Positions 63,313 to 64,000 of a stretch of DNA of 64,000 nt are shown here, piece after piece (the stretch's first letter is position 1; each line of letters opens with the position of its first letter). Origin of the DNA: Mya arenaria (Eukaryota > Mollusca > Bivalvia > Myida > Myidae); NCBI RefSeq assembly GCF_026914265.1, contig NC_069124.1, positions 11,797,723-11,861,722 of the forward strand. Reading direction: 5' to 3'. A program made the position numbers and the translations under genes. The notes under the pieces were generated by a model. That model was given only the letters and a program-made list of their open reading frames with translations, did no database searches and was not told the DNA's origin.

Positions 63313-63940
63313 TTAAAGCTACACTCTCACAGATTGACCATTTTTTGCATAAACATCTGAAAACCAATGATATTTGACATTGTTGACAATAAATAAGATC
63401 GTAGATTTTCATATTTCCGTTCGAAAATTAATGTTTTATGGCTTCAACCGTTACTAATGCACCAGTCAATTGTAACCACGCCCCCCAGGTCCGGGGGTAT
63501 ACCGGGGATAGCTAGGGAAATGGGCCGTGTTTTAACTTTCCAGGTGGCCCCGCAGGACCGGGTGACTGCGGGTTTTTTGTCTTAGCGCCAAATTTAGCGG
63601 AGATTGGGCCTTATATAGAGTCTCTGGGGTGCGGGGGCATTTGGCCGGGGTTTTACCATCAGTTCGTCCCCGCAGGGCTGGGATTTTACCCGGGGTTGGC
63701 TGGACCGAAAGTCAAAGTCCCCGCTATTCCCCGGACCTGGGGGTCCGTGGTTACAATTGACTGGTGCATAACGGGATAAGAAAAATGCATAAGACATCAT
63801 TTTTCGAACTTAAATATAAAAATCTGTAATATTTTTTGTCAGCAGTCTTATATAACTAGTTTCCATGGATTGTCGCAAAAATTGGCTCGTTCCAAGGCAA
63901 AAAATTTAAAAAAGTTCAATCTGTGAGAGTGTAGCTTTAA
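63313..63940. mobile_element. Palindromic element with TTAA ends, complete
   Basis: The left end TTAAAGCTACACTCTCACAG and right end CTGTGAGAGTGTAGCTTTAA are exact inverted repeats. TTAA at both edges would fit a TTAA target duplication. Inner arms (GATCGTAGATTTTCATATTT against AAATATAAAAATCTG) show a longer fold-back. It is interrupted by the MITE at 63458-63768. Confidence 0.75.
63458..63768. mobile_element. MITE nested in the palindromic element (copy B only)
   Basis: The ends TGCACCAGTCAATTGTAACC and its reverse complement are flanked by TAA (63455-63457, 63769-63771). Copy A has the empty site at 15061-15063, so insertion followed the duplication. Confidence 0.9.
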
Positions 63941-64000
63941 AGTGACATAAAACAAAATTATCAGTCAGATATAGTAATGTAGTAATGCTCTAGTTTTTCT

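Larger units (their letters stand above)
40950..64000. repeat. Segmental duplication, copy B (continues past window)
   Basis: It is collinear with 474-15245. It is longer mainly because the 29-bp array is 9.4 kb instead of 1.2 kb. Copy B contains the phosphatase with an open reading frame. Confidence 0.9.

Overview
The window reads as animal nuclear DNA, most likely from a bivalve mollusc. It is AT-rich and has short phase-consistent exons with GT/AG introns, long minisatellites, many small terminal-inverted-repeat (TIR) elements, tRNA-like repeat copies and no bacterial gene organisation. The bivalve assignment is an inference from the style of the repeats; nothing here proves the species.

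The backbone is a segmental duplication. Copy A (about 474-15245) and copy B (about 40950-64000 and beyond) align base for base except where minisatellites and mobile elements differ. Each copy carries one alkaline phosphatase gene of eleven coding exons on the + strand. Copy B (52129-62641) assembles into an uninterrupted 534-residue protein with all the catalytic and metal-binding motifs, but a 102-bp deletion removed the sequence for its C-terminal GPI-attachment tail. Copy A (3461-13832) keeps that tail, but has lost the exon 3 acceptor, one base in exon 3 and 14 bases in exon 8. It is a pseudogene in its core. The two paralogs are damaged in complementary places.

Between the two copies (17206-26346) lie the 3' exons of a second gene. 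It encodes a large Ser-rich, probably scaffold-type protein with an alpha-helical C-terminal domain. It keeps its splice sites but has five in-frame stops and two frameshifts. A second, differently damaged copy of its terminal exon begins the window (1-473) and is joined to the alkaline phosphatase flank through a GAAA microhomology. Relative to copy B, about 14.7 kb is missing there. The spacer 26347-40474 holds a 93-bp tRNA-like tandem repeat, fold-back elements, two minus-strand exons of a possible DUF4806-type gene, a second 29-bp minisatellite and a compound triplet microsatellite.

Minisatellites dominate the window. A 29-bp array upstream of each phosphatase is 1.2 kb in A and 9.4 kb in B, with nested higher-order repeats. 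A 25-bp array starts about ten bases after the exon 1 donor. A 35-bp array begins on, and was evidently copied from, the exon 3/intron 3 splice junction, so the intron contains dozens of duplicated donor-like sites. A family of small elements with TAA target duplications moved after the duplication, as shown by filled and empty sites in the two paralogous copies.
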